DNA of 52,112 nt from a virus. The stretch lies in the IMG/VR virus record IMGVR_UViG_3300035232_001590, positions 1 to 52,112 of that record; one strand, given 5' to 3'. The notes beneath the pieces were generated by a model. It was not told where the DNA came from, ran no database searches, and was given only the letters and a program-made list of their open reading frames with translations. Shown here piece by piece: positions 32,024 through 41,103 of the stretch; positions within the stretch are counted from its first letter, which is position 1; each line of letters starts with the position of its first letter. The translations under genes were made by a program, and so were the position numbers.

Positions 32024-32832
32024 TTACTTATCTTGTTTGATTTAAGCCAATCTAAGTTTAACCATCTAAAATCATTGATCCAATATTTTTTAACTTCTTG
32101 GATTAATTTATTTTGAATAGAACCTATTTTGGACGACTCTTGATTTATTAGAGATATAATGTCCTCAATGTTTTTATATACAAGAGAGCTTGGCCCCTGA
32201 TTTTTTGGAGTAATAGTTTTTATCCCCATATGAGCTAATTCTAGCATGCTTTGATTACCTCCACCACAGTTAGGTTTAAGGCAAACAAAACTTTTTTTAT
32301 AAAAATTTTCGTAGAGATCTTCTATAGAAGATTCTCTTGTAAAAATAACCTTGTCTTTCCCAAAATGTTCAATAATTGGAACTATTACAGATTCCCAATT
32401 GAATTGTTCTTTTCTGTAAACTTGACAACCCATGTATACATATATCTTATCACCTAAAGGAACCGATTTGAACATTGAATAATCTTTAGCTTCCATCGGC
32501 TGCTTAATTACATTAGCCCCAAGGTTAATAAAAATTTCAGAAAACCAATGGGGAAAGTGATAGCAACTAGGCTTGAGGCAAGCCCTCTTTATTTTATCTA
32601 AATAAACATCTTCATTCTCATCACAAATATCACCTCCAGCCCAAACCACTACAGATTCAGAATTATGATTTAATAAATATTCAAGCTCGTATTGTTTGTA
32701 GACACCAAAGAAAAGACAGGGTTTATTAGGATCTACATAATCAGAAAGGTTCCATCTAGCCATCCAGTCATTTTTAAAAAAACCCAAGGTAGGGGATATA
32801 TAGCATTGAAAAATATCCTGTTTAAATTCCAT
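32020..32832 (-). CDS. Glycosyltransferase-like protein, GT-B type
   Basis: 270 residues. Central strands and the C-terminal CLKPNCGGGNQSMLELAHMGIKTITPKNQG have the look of the donor-binding half of a GT-B glycosyltransferase (the E-x7-E-like region after a glycine run). The N-terminal VVVWAGGDICDENEDVYL segment fits the first Rossmann half. I cannot assign a family or sugar. Overlaps with both neighbours (4 and 11 bases) place it firmly in the glycan operon. Confidence 0.65.
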   Translation of the reverse strand: MEFKQDIFQCYISPTLGFFKNDWMARWNLSDYVDPNKPCLFFGVYKQYELEYLLNHNSESVVVWAGGDICDENEDVYLDKIKRACLKPSCYHFPHWFSEIFINLGANVIKQPMEAKDYSMFKSVPLGDKIYVYMGCQVYRKEQFNWESVIVPIIEHFGKDKVIFTRESSIEDLYENFYKKSFVCLKPNCGGGNQSMLELAHMGIKTITPKNQGPSSLVYKNIEDIISLINQESSKIGSIQNKLIQEVKKYWINDFRWLNLDWLKSNKISK

Positions 32833-33664
32833 TATGAAATTTTTTATCAGCTATTAATAATTTTTCTTTAACAATATCAGGGTGTTCGTATTGACTCGTG
32901 CATGAAGAAGCTTTTCTGGCTTTATAGGATAACCAATCATTTTTTACCTCTTCATAAGATTTGCTTTCTGATATGTCTAAATCTGAATACCATGATTTAG
33001 TCCCAACTTGAATGCCTTTTGTTTTTTCATGAGCCACACCCCACGCAAACCATTTTTTAAGACCTTGATCTAAGCTACAAAAAGTATCATCGAAATTTCT
33101 AGGTAATAGATTGACTTCCTTTATCCTAGTTTCAGATTCTAGCGCTGGCTCTGCACCATCAATAAGCAAAACATTTGAGCCATTAGGAGCACTTATTTCA
33201 AACTTTGTACTATTGTCTAGCATTCTTTTTTTGTTTATAGCGAATAATGTGATTCCAGATTTTAATCCATAGCCATATCCGTGGTAATAGTTTAATCGAT
33301 CAAAGTGACAAAAATTTTTGTTATGCAAAATATCTATTAATTTATCCCTTATTTGTCCACCATGCTGATCTGCAAAAATACAATCCGCCCCCATGTGGAC
33401 AATTATATCACCTTCTGCTTTCTGTAGACCAAAATTCATATGATATGTCATATGATTATAATTCCAGTCTTTGGGCCAAAGGTTTGTCTCAAGGCATACA
33501 ACCTTATCGGAAACTTCACTTACTTGTTTGCAAAAATTTTCTGTATCTCTCCCGACGATAAGTAACACTTCGTCTGAAAAACTTAAATAGGATTTAACTG
33601 CTTCGAATACAGGGAACCCCATCGATATGGGATCGGTTACCGTAACATATGTTGTTATTTTCAT
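32822..33664 (-). CDS. Glycosyltransferase, GT-A fold
   Basis: 280 residues. YVTVTDPISMGFPVFEAVKSYL at the start and GDIIVHMGADCIFADQHGG in the middle (G-A-D-C in place of DxD) fit a GT2-like glycosyltransferase. It should transfer a sugar from a nucleotide donor to the growing glycan in the cytoplasm; there is no membrane segment. It overlaps the methyltransferase-like gene by 4 bases. Donor unknown. Confidence 0.75.
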   Translation of the reverse strand: MKITTYVTVTDPISMGFPVFEAVKSYLSFSDEVLLIVGRDTENFCKQVSEVSDKVVCLETNLWPKDWNYNHMTYHMNFGLQKAEGDIIVHMGADCIFADQHGGQIRDKLIDILHNKNFCHFDRLNYYHGYGYGLKSGITLFAINKKRMLDNSTKFEISAPNGSNVLLIDGAEPALESETRIKEVNLLPRNFDDTFCSLDQGLKKWFAWGVAHEKTKGIQVGTKSWYSDLDISESKSYEEVKNDWLSYKARKASSCTSQYEHPDIVKEKLLIADKKFHNGI

Positions 33665-34260
33665 TTTGTTAAAGACAGTAATGTATACAATTGAGGAAGA
33701 TCATCCCATAAACAAATATTATAATAACGCGTAGTATATTGTTTTTCAATATAATTAACCATTAAAACACTTGGAACTTCTTTTTTGATTGCATCTTTTA
33801 CATTATTGTATCCAAATTTTTGAACCCTTTTTTCGAATAATTTAAATTGATCGTCGTTTAAAAATTTATCGCTCCACACGGCAGACCATAAAAAATTATC
33901 ATTAGCATATGCATATTCGTGCTCTCCATCTTTTACCCAACCTATCTTATAGTTTTCAAATCTCCAATGATCGCCTAACCCCCAATCTACATAAAGTGTT
34001 CCATTTTTTTCAAGATGATTCATGCATTTCAATATGAAACCTTGCGGGTCTTTTGCGAAATATGCACATCTTGTACATATAATGGTATCGTATTTTTTAT
34101 TTAAATGCCAATCATCATTGATATTCCAGTTACCTAAAGATAAATCATAAAGATCCCCTTCGAAGATAGAATTTTCAGAAAAACCTAATAATGCAGTTTT
34201 ACCTTCTGGTTTTATGTGTTCATGATAGAAGGGTATTATGTATTCATTTGATCTGCCCAT
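33661..34260 (-). CDS. Methyltransferase-like protein
   Basis: 199 residues from ATG 34260. I prefer this start to ATG 34281 because AAGGG lies 7 bases before it. KTALLGFSENSIFEGDLYDL resembles a degenerate SAM motif I, and YDTIICTRCAYFAKDPQGFI followed by LEKNGTLYVDWGLGDHW is the usual motif IV to post-motif run of class I methyltransferases. The glycine-rich loop is poor, so activity is uncertain. It overlaps the upstream glycosyltransferase gene by 25 bases. Confidence 0.65.
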   Translation of the reverse strand: MGRSNEYIIPFYHEHIKPEGKTALLGFSENSIFEGDLYDLSLGNWNINDDWHLNKKYDTIICTRCAYFAKDPQGFILKCMNHLEKNGTLYVDWGLGDHWRFENYKIGWVKDGEHEYAYANDNFLWSAVWSDKFLNDDQFKLFEKRVQKFGYNNVKDAIKKEVPSVLMVNYIEKQYTTRYYNICLWDDLPQLYTLLSLTK

Positions 34261-35030
34261 TGATTTACCCTTTTTACCCATCTCGCAACAATAGGATCTT
34301 CGAATTGTCTCGATGAAGACCTTCCAACATGAGTTACTATGGGTATTGATTTATATTGATGCTCTTCTCCCCTCATGTCTGGTTCCATGAATTTTAGATC
34401 TTTTACGGTTTCTGGAATCCGTGGAGAAATTAAAGGGAGAGATATTCCGTTGTATCCAGCTTTTAAAGTTTTATATGGAAATTCCCATCCAACATCTAAA
34501 AAAATTGTGTCACCTTTTTTTCTTCCGAATATATTATAATCTTCTTCTGTTACAATATGATTCCCTCCTGGAGCAAACGATATACCTAAAGATTTAAACT
34601 CTTTAGTTTTAAGTAAACAAAAAACAACATTGGGAAAATTGTAATATTTTTTACCGTCATACTCTGATCCTATACAGATATTATCCCCTTTTAATTCTTT
34701 AGATAAAATATTAAACCAGTCGGGATGAAGTAAAGCGGTATCACAATCAAAAAAACAAGTATATTCACATTCGAGATTCTTGCATAAAGTGTCTAGCATA
34801 AAGCCATGTCCAGCGGACGTAGTTCCAAACTTGCAATCGACATCAATAAACTCAACATCTTTTACCTTGCTTTCTACCGATTTGATCGTTGCCTTAGGAA
34901 GGCATTTGTTTTTTACACCTATTAAAAGTTTAAATTTCGGTGTGTTTTTTACGATGCTATCTACTAAAAACTCTAAATATTTAGAGCTGTTTACTCCACA
35001 AGGAATTACGATTTGTAGGTCAGTCATCAA
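34236..35030 (-). CDS. Glycosyltransferase, GT2-like
   Basis: 264 residues. The start MTDLQIVIPCGVNSSKYLEFLVDS is a GT2 opening; CTFFDCDTALLHPDW carries the D-x-D metal motif, and GISFAPGGNH with the later FLDVGWEFPYK fit the acceptor side. Two ATGs stand together at 35030 and 35027; either may be used. The stop of the TylF-like gene is 3 bases before the first. Donor and acceptor unknown. Confidence 0.82.
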   Translation of the reverse strand: MMTDLQIVIPCGVNSSKYLEFLVDSIVKNTPKFKLLIGVKNKCLPKATIKSVESKVKDVEFIDVDCKFGTTSAGHGFMLDTLCKNLECEYTCFFDCDTALLHPDWFNILSKELKGDNICIGSEYDGKKYYNFPNVVFCLLKTKEFKSLGISFAPGGNHIVTEEDYNIFGRKKGDTIFLDVGWEFPYKTLKAGYNGISLPLISPRIPETVKDLKFMEPDMRGEEHQYKSIPIVTHVGRSSSRQFEDPIVARWVKRVNQWADQMNT

Positions 35031-35033
35031 CGA

Positions 35034-35777
35034 TCACTCTTTTATGAAATAAGACTTAAAAGGAACTCCTGGTATTTTTTTAAAACTATGGTTTAACCCT
35101 ATGGTTTCTTTAACCGCTATTGTCTCTCCTGGGTATTTAGAATAACTAAATTCATCAAAAACTACAATACCTCCTTTAGGGACACAAGGGTATAAATATT
35201 CTAATGCAATTTTTGTAGGTTCATACAAATCAAAATCTATATATAAAAGAGATATAACTAATTCTTGATTTTCTTCTACATATTTTCTTATTGTTTTACA
35301 TGCGTCTCCTTTTACCAATTTAATTTTTTCAATATGCCCCAAGGCTCTTCTGGAATCATGGACTTTAATAGATTGATTTAACCTTTCGTAATCAGTGTCT
35401 TTAAACATAGAAGATGTGATTTTGTTAAGGCTAGCTTTATCTTTATCCTTGTTTATAAAACTATCATCAAATCCTTCAAAAGTATCAAAACCTATAATTT
35501 TTTTATCTAAAACATAAGGTTGTAAGTTTTCTAAAAGATGTGCGTACAGCATTAAGCTGTTGCCGCAAAAAACACCACATTCGACTATATCTCCACTAAT
35601 ATCCTTGCATAATTCGAATATTTTAAATGTCGTATAAAACTCAGTTATCTGATTATACGAAGCAAATAACATTGGATTTTCAGCAATATCTTCAGGGGAA
35701 TATTTAGATATAAAATCTTTTCTTTTTTCGTGATAGATTTTTTCTCTATCATTGTAATATCTTCCGTTCTCAATCAT
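35034..35777 (-). CDS. TylF/macrocin-type O-methyltransferase
   Basis: 247 residues. GDIVECGVFCGNSLMLYAHL is the SAM site of the TylF family, followed by KIIGFDTFEGF and ISLLYIDFDLYEPTKIALEY with the family's DxDxY metal signature, then GGIVVFDEFSYSKYPGE. Such Mg-dependent enzymes add O-methyl groups to sugars. It likely caps or decorates the phage-specified glycan. One base overlaps the oxygenase gene upstream. Confidence 0.9.
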   Translation of the reverse strand: MIENGRYYNDREKIYHEKRKDFISKYSPEDIAENPMLFASYNQITEFYTTFKIFELCKDISGDIVECGVFCGNSLMLYAHLLENLQPYVLDKKIIGFDTFEGFDDSFINKDKDKASLNKITSSMFKDTDYERLNQSIKVHDSRRALGHIEKIKLVKGDACKTIRKYVEENQELVISLLYIDFDLYEPTKIALEYLYPCVPKGGIVVFDEFSYSKYPGETIAVKETIGLNHSFKKIPGVPFKSYFIKE

Positions 35778-36496
35778 TATATTTTACTTCTAGCTAAGCC
35801 TAATTCAGAAATCTTTTTTGAGTCTTGTGGTCTAGAAACAAAAAGTGCTTTTGATCTATCTGTAGTTTCTTCTTTCTTGAGGAATGCTGATATAATAGAT
35901 TTTCTTTCTGATTTGACCAAAGGGACTCCGTGATAGGATTTCGAAGAATCCTCAAAGATTAATAACCTGTTATTTATAGGTTCAATTTCTATAATTTTTT
36001 CCGAAACATTATCGTCCCATATTTCTAGACACCCTTCGTCCCTTTCTCTGTTATAATCTTTATTTAAATAATAAATTAAAGTCAACTTCTTTTTAAGACC
36101 GCTTTCTGGATGAATATCGGCGTCGCTATGTATCATTTGTTTCGAGTTTTTTAACATAGACCTCACTCCTGCCCACCTTCTCGTTTCATCAATTATTAGG
36201 TTTTGAATATTAGTGATTTGCTCTATAATGTTCTTAAAGTTTTCTGAATGAAAATAATCCAAGACAAGAAGAGAGCTGTTAGGAATATCTTCTCTCTTAT
36301 CAATCGCAATCATTCCTGTTTCTAGAATATTTTCTTTTTCACCTATATTCTTATGACCTCCGTGCCAAACACTTGAATTAGGATCAGGCCAATCTTTCAG
36401 AATTGATTCATTTACTTCTGATTTTAAGAAACCATCAATAACCCAAACATTGTACGGTTTACTATAATGATTTATTAAATATTCAGAATTAATCAT
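35777..36496 (-). CDS. Fe(II)/2-oxoglutarate dioxygenase, prolyl-hydroxylase-like
   Basis: 239 residues. The iron ligands are His123 and Asp125 (MIHSDADIHP) and His189 (SYHGVP), with Arg198 for 2-oxoglutarate; KKKLTLIYYLN and GCLEIWDD are standard for the 2OG-Fe(II) 4-hydroxylase fold. It should hydroxylate a side chain or a sugar. Lying between an aminotransferase and an O-methyltransferase, it might create the hydroxyl that is then methylated. A second, PhyH-type oxygenase is encoded at 41075. Confidence 0.88.
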   Translation of the reverse strand: MINSEYLINHYSKPYNVWVIDGFLKSEVNESILKDWPDPNSSVWHGGHKNIGEKENILETGMIAIDKREDIPNSSLLVLDYFHSENFKNIIEQITNIQNLIIDETRRWAGVRSMLKNSKQMIHSDADIHPESGLKKKLTLIYYLNKDYNRERDEGCLEIWDDNVSEKIIEIEPINNRLLIFEDSSKSYHGVPLVKSERKSIISAFLKKEETTDRSKALFVSRPQDSKKISELGLARSKI

Positions 36497-37659
36497 AGTA
36501 TCTTTTCCAAAAAATATTTATTGTATTCATTTTTCAATATACCTAAAAGGTGATTGGATATCAAGTCTATATCTTCAGTGGTTAGCCACCATCCACAAGG
36601 AAGGGAAATTTGATGCCTACTAAAATAATCTGTTTCTGGTAGATCCTTGCTGTTTTCAGAAAAACAACTGTAATTATGATTTGGTATATGTACAACACCA
36701 GCCCCTATTCCAATTTCATTTAAAGACTCAAGAACATTGTCTCTATTAATTTTATTATTTAATAATATTGTAAAGACCCAATAGCTAGGGTTACATTCAT
36801 CAGGTTTAGACAAAAAAGATAAGAGATCATTGTCTGATAAAAATCTCTCATATAGTAATGCATTTTTTCTATGAGAATTGATTATTATTTCTAAATGAGG
36901 TATTTGAGACAAACCAATAGCTGCTGAAATATTATTCATGTGAAACTTATATCCAGGTTCTTTGATGTCAGTCTCCCACCTCTGGCCTTTCCATTCACCT
37001 TTTTCATCTTTAGATGACTCTCTATCTATACCAAACCACTTTAATGACTTAGCTCTTTTGAAATCTTCATCATTTCTGCACATTAATAAACCACCATCTC
37101 CACTAGTGATATGTTTGATGGCTTGTAAGCTATAGCATGTAAAGTCGGAGTAATGGCATAATTGTTTTTCTTTGTAAGTCGATCCAAAGGAATGAGCTGC
37201 ATCCTGAATTAATTTTATATTATTATCTTTACAAAATTTATCCAACTCTATTAAATCACATGGGTAACCAGCCCAATTAACACAAACTAAAGCTTTTGTT
37301 TTTTTTGTTATTGATTTTTCTAAATTTTTAAAATCGATATTTCCTGTATTTCTGTCAATATCAACCCAGACAGGATTAGCCCCCAAGTTGCATATGGGCA
37401 TATTTGTAGCAACACATGTCATAGATGTAGTTAATACATCGTCACCCTCTTGAACTCCAGAAATTTTTAAAGCAAGCGTTAGAGCTGATGTGCAAGAATT
37501 AACAGCAAGTAGATTATTGAAATTAAAATACTTTTTAAATTGATTTTCTAACTCTATTACCCATTCACCTTCATTAAGAAATCCGCTATCTAGAACTTCT
37601 TCTAGATTTTTTAGGGCTAAGGTTTTATCGGTATGGACTTTAAAGAGTGGAAATTTCAT
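36493..37659 (-). CDS. DegT/DnrJ/EryC1/StrS sugar aminotransferase
   Basis: 388 residues, full length for the family. AVNSCTSALTLAL binds the PLP phosphate, Asp153 (IQDAAHSFGS) holds the pyridine nitrogen, and Lys182 (SLQAIKHITSGDGGLL) forms the Schiff base. It should transfer an amino group to a 4-keto sugar. Neighbours supply the substrate and the next step: a 4,6-dehydratase (38338) and an N-formyltransferase (37656). This gives a coherent 4-amino-4,6-dideoxy sugar route. Both overlaps are 4 bases. Confidence 0.94.
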   Translation of the reverse strand: MKFPLFKVHTDKTLALKNLEEVLDSGFLNEGEWVIELENQFKKYFNFNNLLAVNSCTSALTLALKISGVQEGDDVLTTSMTCVATNMPICNLGANPVWVDIDRNTGNIDFKNLEKSITKKTKALVCVNWAGYPCDLIELDKFCKDNNIKLIQDAAHSFGSTYKEKQLCHYSDFTCYSLQAIKHITSGDGGLLMCRNDEDFKRAKSLKWFGIDRESSKDEKGEWKGQRWETDIKEPGYKFHMNNISAAIGLSQIPHLEIIINSHRKNALLYERFLSDNDLLSFLSKPDECNPSYWVFTILLNNKINRDNVLESLNEIGIGAGVVHIPNHNYSCFSENSKDLPETDYFSRHQISLPCGWWLTTEDIDLISNHLLGILKNEYNKYFLEKIL

Positions 37660-38345
37660 ATTTTAGAAAATTTAAATTCTATTTTTTGGTTCCCCATTTT
37701 AATATAAGGCAAAGGTTTTCCTTTGAAAGTTAAAGCTCGAACTTTTCTAAAGAATTTTTTTTCATCATCTAATTCTTTAAATTTTAATTCGTGAATTAAA
37801 TCTTTTTTCCGATGCATGATGCTCTCTTTGTAGGGGGGTATTGGTTTTAAGTAAGAGCCGTTTATTATTTTTTTAAAATTTTTTTTAAGTAGAGATAATC
37901 CTAGATCATGAGCTTTGTAAAAAATATCTTCAGCTGTATCACTACATTCTATTTCAAAAAAATCACTACCTATAATAGCTCCATCATCTAATTTTTTATT
38001 AATAAAATGCATTGAAGATCCATGTTTTTCGTCTTGATTTAATATAGGGTAAGAAGAGCAGTTGGATCCTCTATGTTTCAATCTATAAGAATTATGAAAA
38101 TTTATTATTCCCAATGGGACTTTTAATATATCGCTTTCGGAAATAATTTTGTCAAAACCAAAAGATAAAATCACATCCGAAATTTCGAAAAGTTTGCTGG
38201 GTTTTTCTTCTAGCAAGCCAACATCACTAGGAGGATTCCATATACCGCACAGGGTGTAGTTAGAGTCAATGGAATCTTTCTTTATCCAATTTATGTATGG
38301 ATTCCAGTATGATTGACCTCCGCAAAGTATACCACAGTTAATCAT
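37656..38345 (-). CDS. Sugar N-formyltransferase
   Basis: 229 residues with the catalytic Asn82-x-His84 (GIINFHNS) and Asp120 (KLDDGAIIG) triad of formyl-tetrahydrofolate enzymes. It is too short for, and lacks, the tRNA-binding C-terminal domain of methionyl-tRNA formyltransferase, so it fits sugar N-formyltransferases (WbkC/FdtF-like). It would formylate the amine set by the aminotransferase next to it. This completes a three-gene path to a 4-formamido-4,6-dideoxyhexose. Confidence 0.9.
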   Translation of the reverse strand: MINCGILCGGQSYWNPYINWIKKDSIDSNYTLCGIWNPPSDVGLLEEKPSKLFEISDVILSFGFDKIISESDILKVPLGIINFHNSYRLKHRGSNCSSYPILNQDEKHGSSMHFINKKLDDGAIIGSDFFEIECSDTAEDIFYKAHDLGLSLLKKNFKKIINGSYLKPIPPYKESIMHRKKDLIHELKFKELDDEKKFFRKVRALTFKGKPLPYIKMGNQKIEFKFSKI

Positions 38346-39375
38346 TATGCTTATTTAAATTTATTTTTCTAATTGCTGAATATTTTGCACCTTCAGCCTC
38401 TTCAAATTTATCAATATTTTTTTCTAACATATTTAATCTTGATAGGTAAGATCGAAGTTCTTCTTTATCTAAAATTGAATTCTCTATTCCGCTATTAAAA
38501 TCAAAAGCTTGTTCATTATATATTTTTTTATCAAATATCGATTTAATTATAAAATCTTTTTCGGTTTCTGTTGATCTAAGAGATTCGGTTTCATTAATTA
38601 ACGCTTCATGTATTTTTTCCCCAACACGCATTCCTATCTCCTTTATTGGTTTATTGTAAAGGTCAGAAAAAATTGATGCAATATCTTTTATTCGCATAGA
38701 CTTTATCTTAGGTATAAACATTTCTCCACTAGAGGCTTCTTTTATAGCCCTATTAATCAAAGAAACACTGTCAGGGAGAGTCATTATGAATCTAGTCATT
38801 GATGGATCAGTTATTGTTATTTCGTCCCCAAACATACCTTGGTAATGAAACAAAGGTATAATACTACCTCTAGACTCTAGGACATTTCCGTACCTAACCG
38901 CTATAAATTTAGTATAAGTGTTGTATTTCGATTTTTCTAAAACATATTTTTCTGCAACACCTTTGCATAAGCCATAAGTATTAATTGGAGAGCAAGCTTT
39001 ATCGGTGGAAACCATTAGGACTGTCTTTATGAAATCATTACCAAAGCAAGCTTCGGATACATTTTTGGGGCCAATAATGTTTGTTTGTATGCTTTCGCTT
39101 GGACTGTTTTCGCAAACATCTACATGCTTTAATGCAGAAGCTATTATTACAATATCTGGTTTGAGTTTATCAATCGATTCTTTTACCCTAGTATAGTCCC
39201 TGATGTCTCCAATAAAAAAATTTAAAGACCCTGACTTGAACTTATTTTTCAAAGCCCAGTGTTTGGCTTCATCTCTTGAAAAAACAAAAACCTCATTATC
39301 TTTAATATAGTCATTGATTAAATAGCTCCCCAAAGAGCCGCTGCCCCCAAAAATTAATATCCTATTACTTTTCAT
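38338..39375 (-). CDS. UDP-N-acetylglucosamine 4,6-dehydratase-like (PseB/FlaA1/CapD family)
   Basis: 345 residues, extended SDR. FGGSGSLGS (9-17) binds the cofactor. STDKACSPINTYGLCK holds the family's Thr-Asp-Lys (124-126) and Tyr134-x3-Lys138, and RYGNVLESRGSIIPLF is diagnostic of the soluble UDP-GlcNAc 4,6-dehydratases. The product would be a 4-keto-6-deoxy UDP-sugar. It overlaps the formyltransferase gene by 8 bases. Whether C5 is inverted cannot be told. Confidence 0.92.
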   Translation of the reverse strand: MKSNRILIFGGSGSLGSYLINDYIKDNEVFVFSRDEAKHWALKNKFKSGSLNFFIGDIRDYTRVKESIDKLKPDIVIIASALKHVDVCENSPSESIQTNIIGPKNVSEACFGNDFIKTVLMVSTDKACSPINTYGLCKGVAEKYVLEKSKYNTYTKFIAVRYGNVLESRGSIIPLFHYQGMFGDEITITDPSMTRFIMTLPDSVSLINRAIKEASSGEMFIPKIKSMRIKDIASIFSDLYNKPIKEIGMRVGEKIHEALINETESLRSTETEKDFIIKSIFDKKIYNEQAFDFNSGIENSILDKEELRSYLSRLNMLEKNIDKFEEAEGAKYSAIRKINLNKHND

Positions 39376-40078
39376 GAATGAATTTGAATTTTATATCAGA
39401 AATATTTGTTTCTATAAAAGTAGATAATTGATTTTCTAATTCAACGCTAAAGTAGTTTTTATCCCATTCACAAGCATGATATACTATATTATTATTCTCT
39501 TCAGGGAATATTTCTTTTATTGGAGGAAATGATGATGCGTAATTAATTTTTAAACCATTGTCTATATTGGGATAATGTATGCAGAATTGTTTTTGTAAGT
39601 ATGGATCTTTCGAGAATAGAGCTAGTGTTTTTATTCCAGAATCTAGAGCTGCTTTTACTGAGCCGTCACTTATTTTCCATGCGGGAGGACGAAACAGGGG
39701 GGAGAAAACTTTTCTAAGCCCAGCTTTAGAAGCCTCCTTAAACATTAAATTAAATCTTTCAAGAGCTTCTTCGTATGATAAAGATTTAAATTCATCATTG
39801 TCGTTTTGTTTTGATTCGCCATGATAATAGGAATGATAACCTATTTCAAAATTACTCTTAGGTAGATCTTTTATTTCTTTACAAAACTCAGGATAATCCG
39901 AAATATATAAAGGAGAGCCTGTTGCTATGGAGGGCCTCCTCCTCCAATAAGCTAAAGGTACAAAAAGAGTGAATTTTATATTTGCGAATTTTTGAATTAA
40001 AGAAAAACACCTCTCTAACACTTTAGTTGATGACTTCGGGTGAGGCGAAACATCATCTATGCTAATGTTTAAATTCAT
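39365..40078 (-). CDS. Polysaccharide deacetylase-like (NodB/DUF2334 type)
   Basis: 237 residues. Asp8-Asp9 (SIDDVSPHP), the metal pair His82 and His86 (YHSYYHGE) and FRPPAW (129-134) are the deacetylase landmarks in the right order. It should remove an acyl group from a sugar, or a formyl or acetyl from a glycan intermediate. There is no signal peptide, so it acts in the cytoplasm, which suits a nucleotide-sugar or lipid-linked intermediate. It overlaps neighbours by 11 and 4 bases. Confidence 0.85.
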   Translation of the reverse strand: MNLNISIDDVSPHPKSSTKVLERCFSLIQKFANIKFTLFVPLAYWRRRPSIATGSPLYISDYPEFCKEIKDLPKSNFEIGYHSYYHGESKQNDNDEFKSLSYEEALERFNLMFKEASKAGLRKVFSPLFRPPAWKISDGSVKAALDSGIKTLALFSKDPYLQKQFCIHYPNIDNGLKINYASSFPPIKEIFPEENNNIVYHACEWDKNYFSVELENQLSTFIETNISDIKFKFIHEK

Positions 40079-41103
40079 TGGGATAAAGTCCTTGAAATAA
40101 AATAATCCTCAAAAGAAGACTTTGTTGAAATTAAACTTGAATCTTTATTAGAAAGTTCTCTTTGAGCTTCAGTAAAAATACTAGCTATAGAAATTTCTTG
40201 ATCGTTAAAACCTAAACCTTTGAAACGATTTACCCACTTAATTGTTTTTTCTGGAGTTTCGCAAGAGATGTAATCCAGCTCAAAAAAATTATTACCGCTA
40301 TGAAAAGAAGTTTCTTTATTTGAAATTTCTTGACTTGATCTTTTTATTGAGATTGGACAATTCTGAGATTCAGTAAAGGCTTTCATTATTTCGTAGTCGT
40401 TGCCTTTCTCTTCAAAACACCCAGTTATAATACCTCCGTTTTCTAAATAAACTTTTATCTGCTGTGGTCTGAATTTAGATTTTTTAGAAAAATAACTAAA
40501 CTTATAGAGGAAACCTTTTCCGCTAGCAAAATTCACTGTCCCTATTGACCAACAATCTTTTCCTCCTATAATATTTGGAGAATTTGAGATGTTAGAAATT
40601 TGTTCAGACTTATCGAAATAACTTTTGAGTTGAGAGATTGAATGATACTCAAAGGTTCTGGTATCATTCTCAGCAAAAACAGTACCGCCAAACACTTTCG
40701 ATGAGATTAATTGTTTTTTAAATTGTTCTATTGGTAGAAAAGGCCATTGCTCTATAGCAAAGGATCTTAATCCAAACTCTTCAGTGTTGAATGATATGGG
40801 GGTATCAATTAATACCACTCCTTTAAAATTTGATATAGAAGTTAAAACTTGGTTTATTGATTCAGCAGGAACTGATACTATTATTATGTCAAGCTCTTGG
40901 TTTAATAATGATTTTATATCGTTGTAGTAAGGTAAGTCATGCTCTTCCGAAATAGAGGATGCATCAATATCTGTTTTTTTTGTAAACCCTGCTAAATAAA
41001 ATTCATCATTAAGTTTTTTTAATATGTTTGAATAAAAAGTTTTTACTCTTTTACCAAAACCAATAATACCTACTCTAGTTAAACTTTTCTTCGTAGTAGT
41101 CAT
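40075..41103 (-). CDS. Gfo/Idh/MocA-family protein, catalytic Lys missing
   Basis: 342 residues. VGIIGFGKRVKTF (11-23) and the following segments are a Gfo/Idh/MocA Rossmann domain, and LDIIIVSVPAESINQV is the expected fourth strand. The usual E-K-P motif with catalytic Lys is replaced by Asp100-Thr101-Pro102 (LIDTPIS). It may be a non-canonical dehydrogenase, or a binding protein. It overlaps the PhyH-like gene by 29 bases and the deacetylase gene by 4. Confidence 0.82.
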   Translation of the reverse strand: MTTTKKSLTRVGIIGFGKRVKTFYSNILKKLNDEFYLAGFTKKTDIDASSISEEHDLPYYNDIKSLLNQELDIIIVSVPAESINQVLTSISNFKGVVLIDTPISFNTEEFGLRSFAIEQWPFLPIEQFKKQLISSKVFGGTVFAENDTRTFEYHSISQLKSYFDKSEQISNISNSPNIIGGKDCWSIGTVNFASGKGFLYKFSYFSKKSKFRPQQIKVYLENGGIITGCFEEKGNDYEIMKAFTESQNCPISIKRSSQEISNKETSFHSGNNFFELDYISCETPEKTIKWVNRFKGLGFNDQEISIASIFTEAQRELSNKDSSLISTKSSFEDYFISRTLSQ

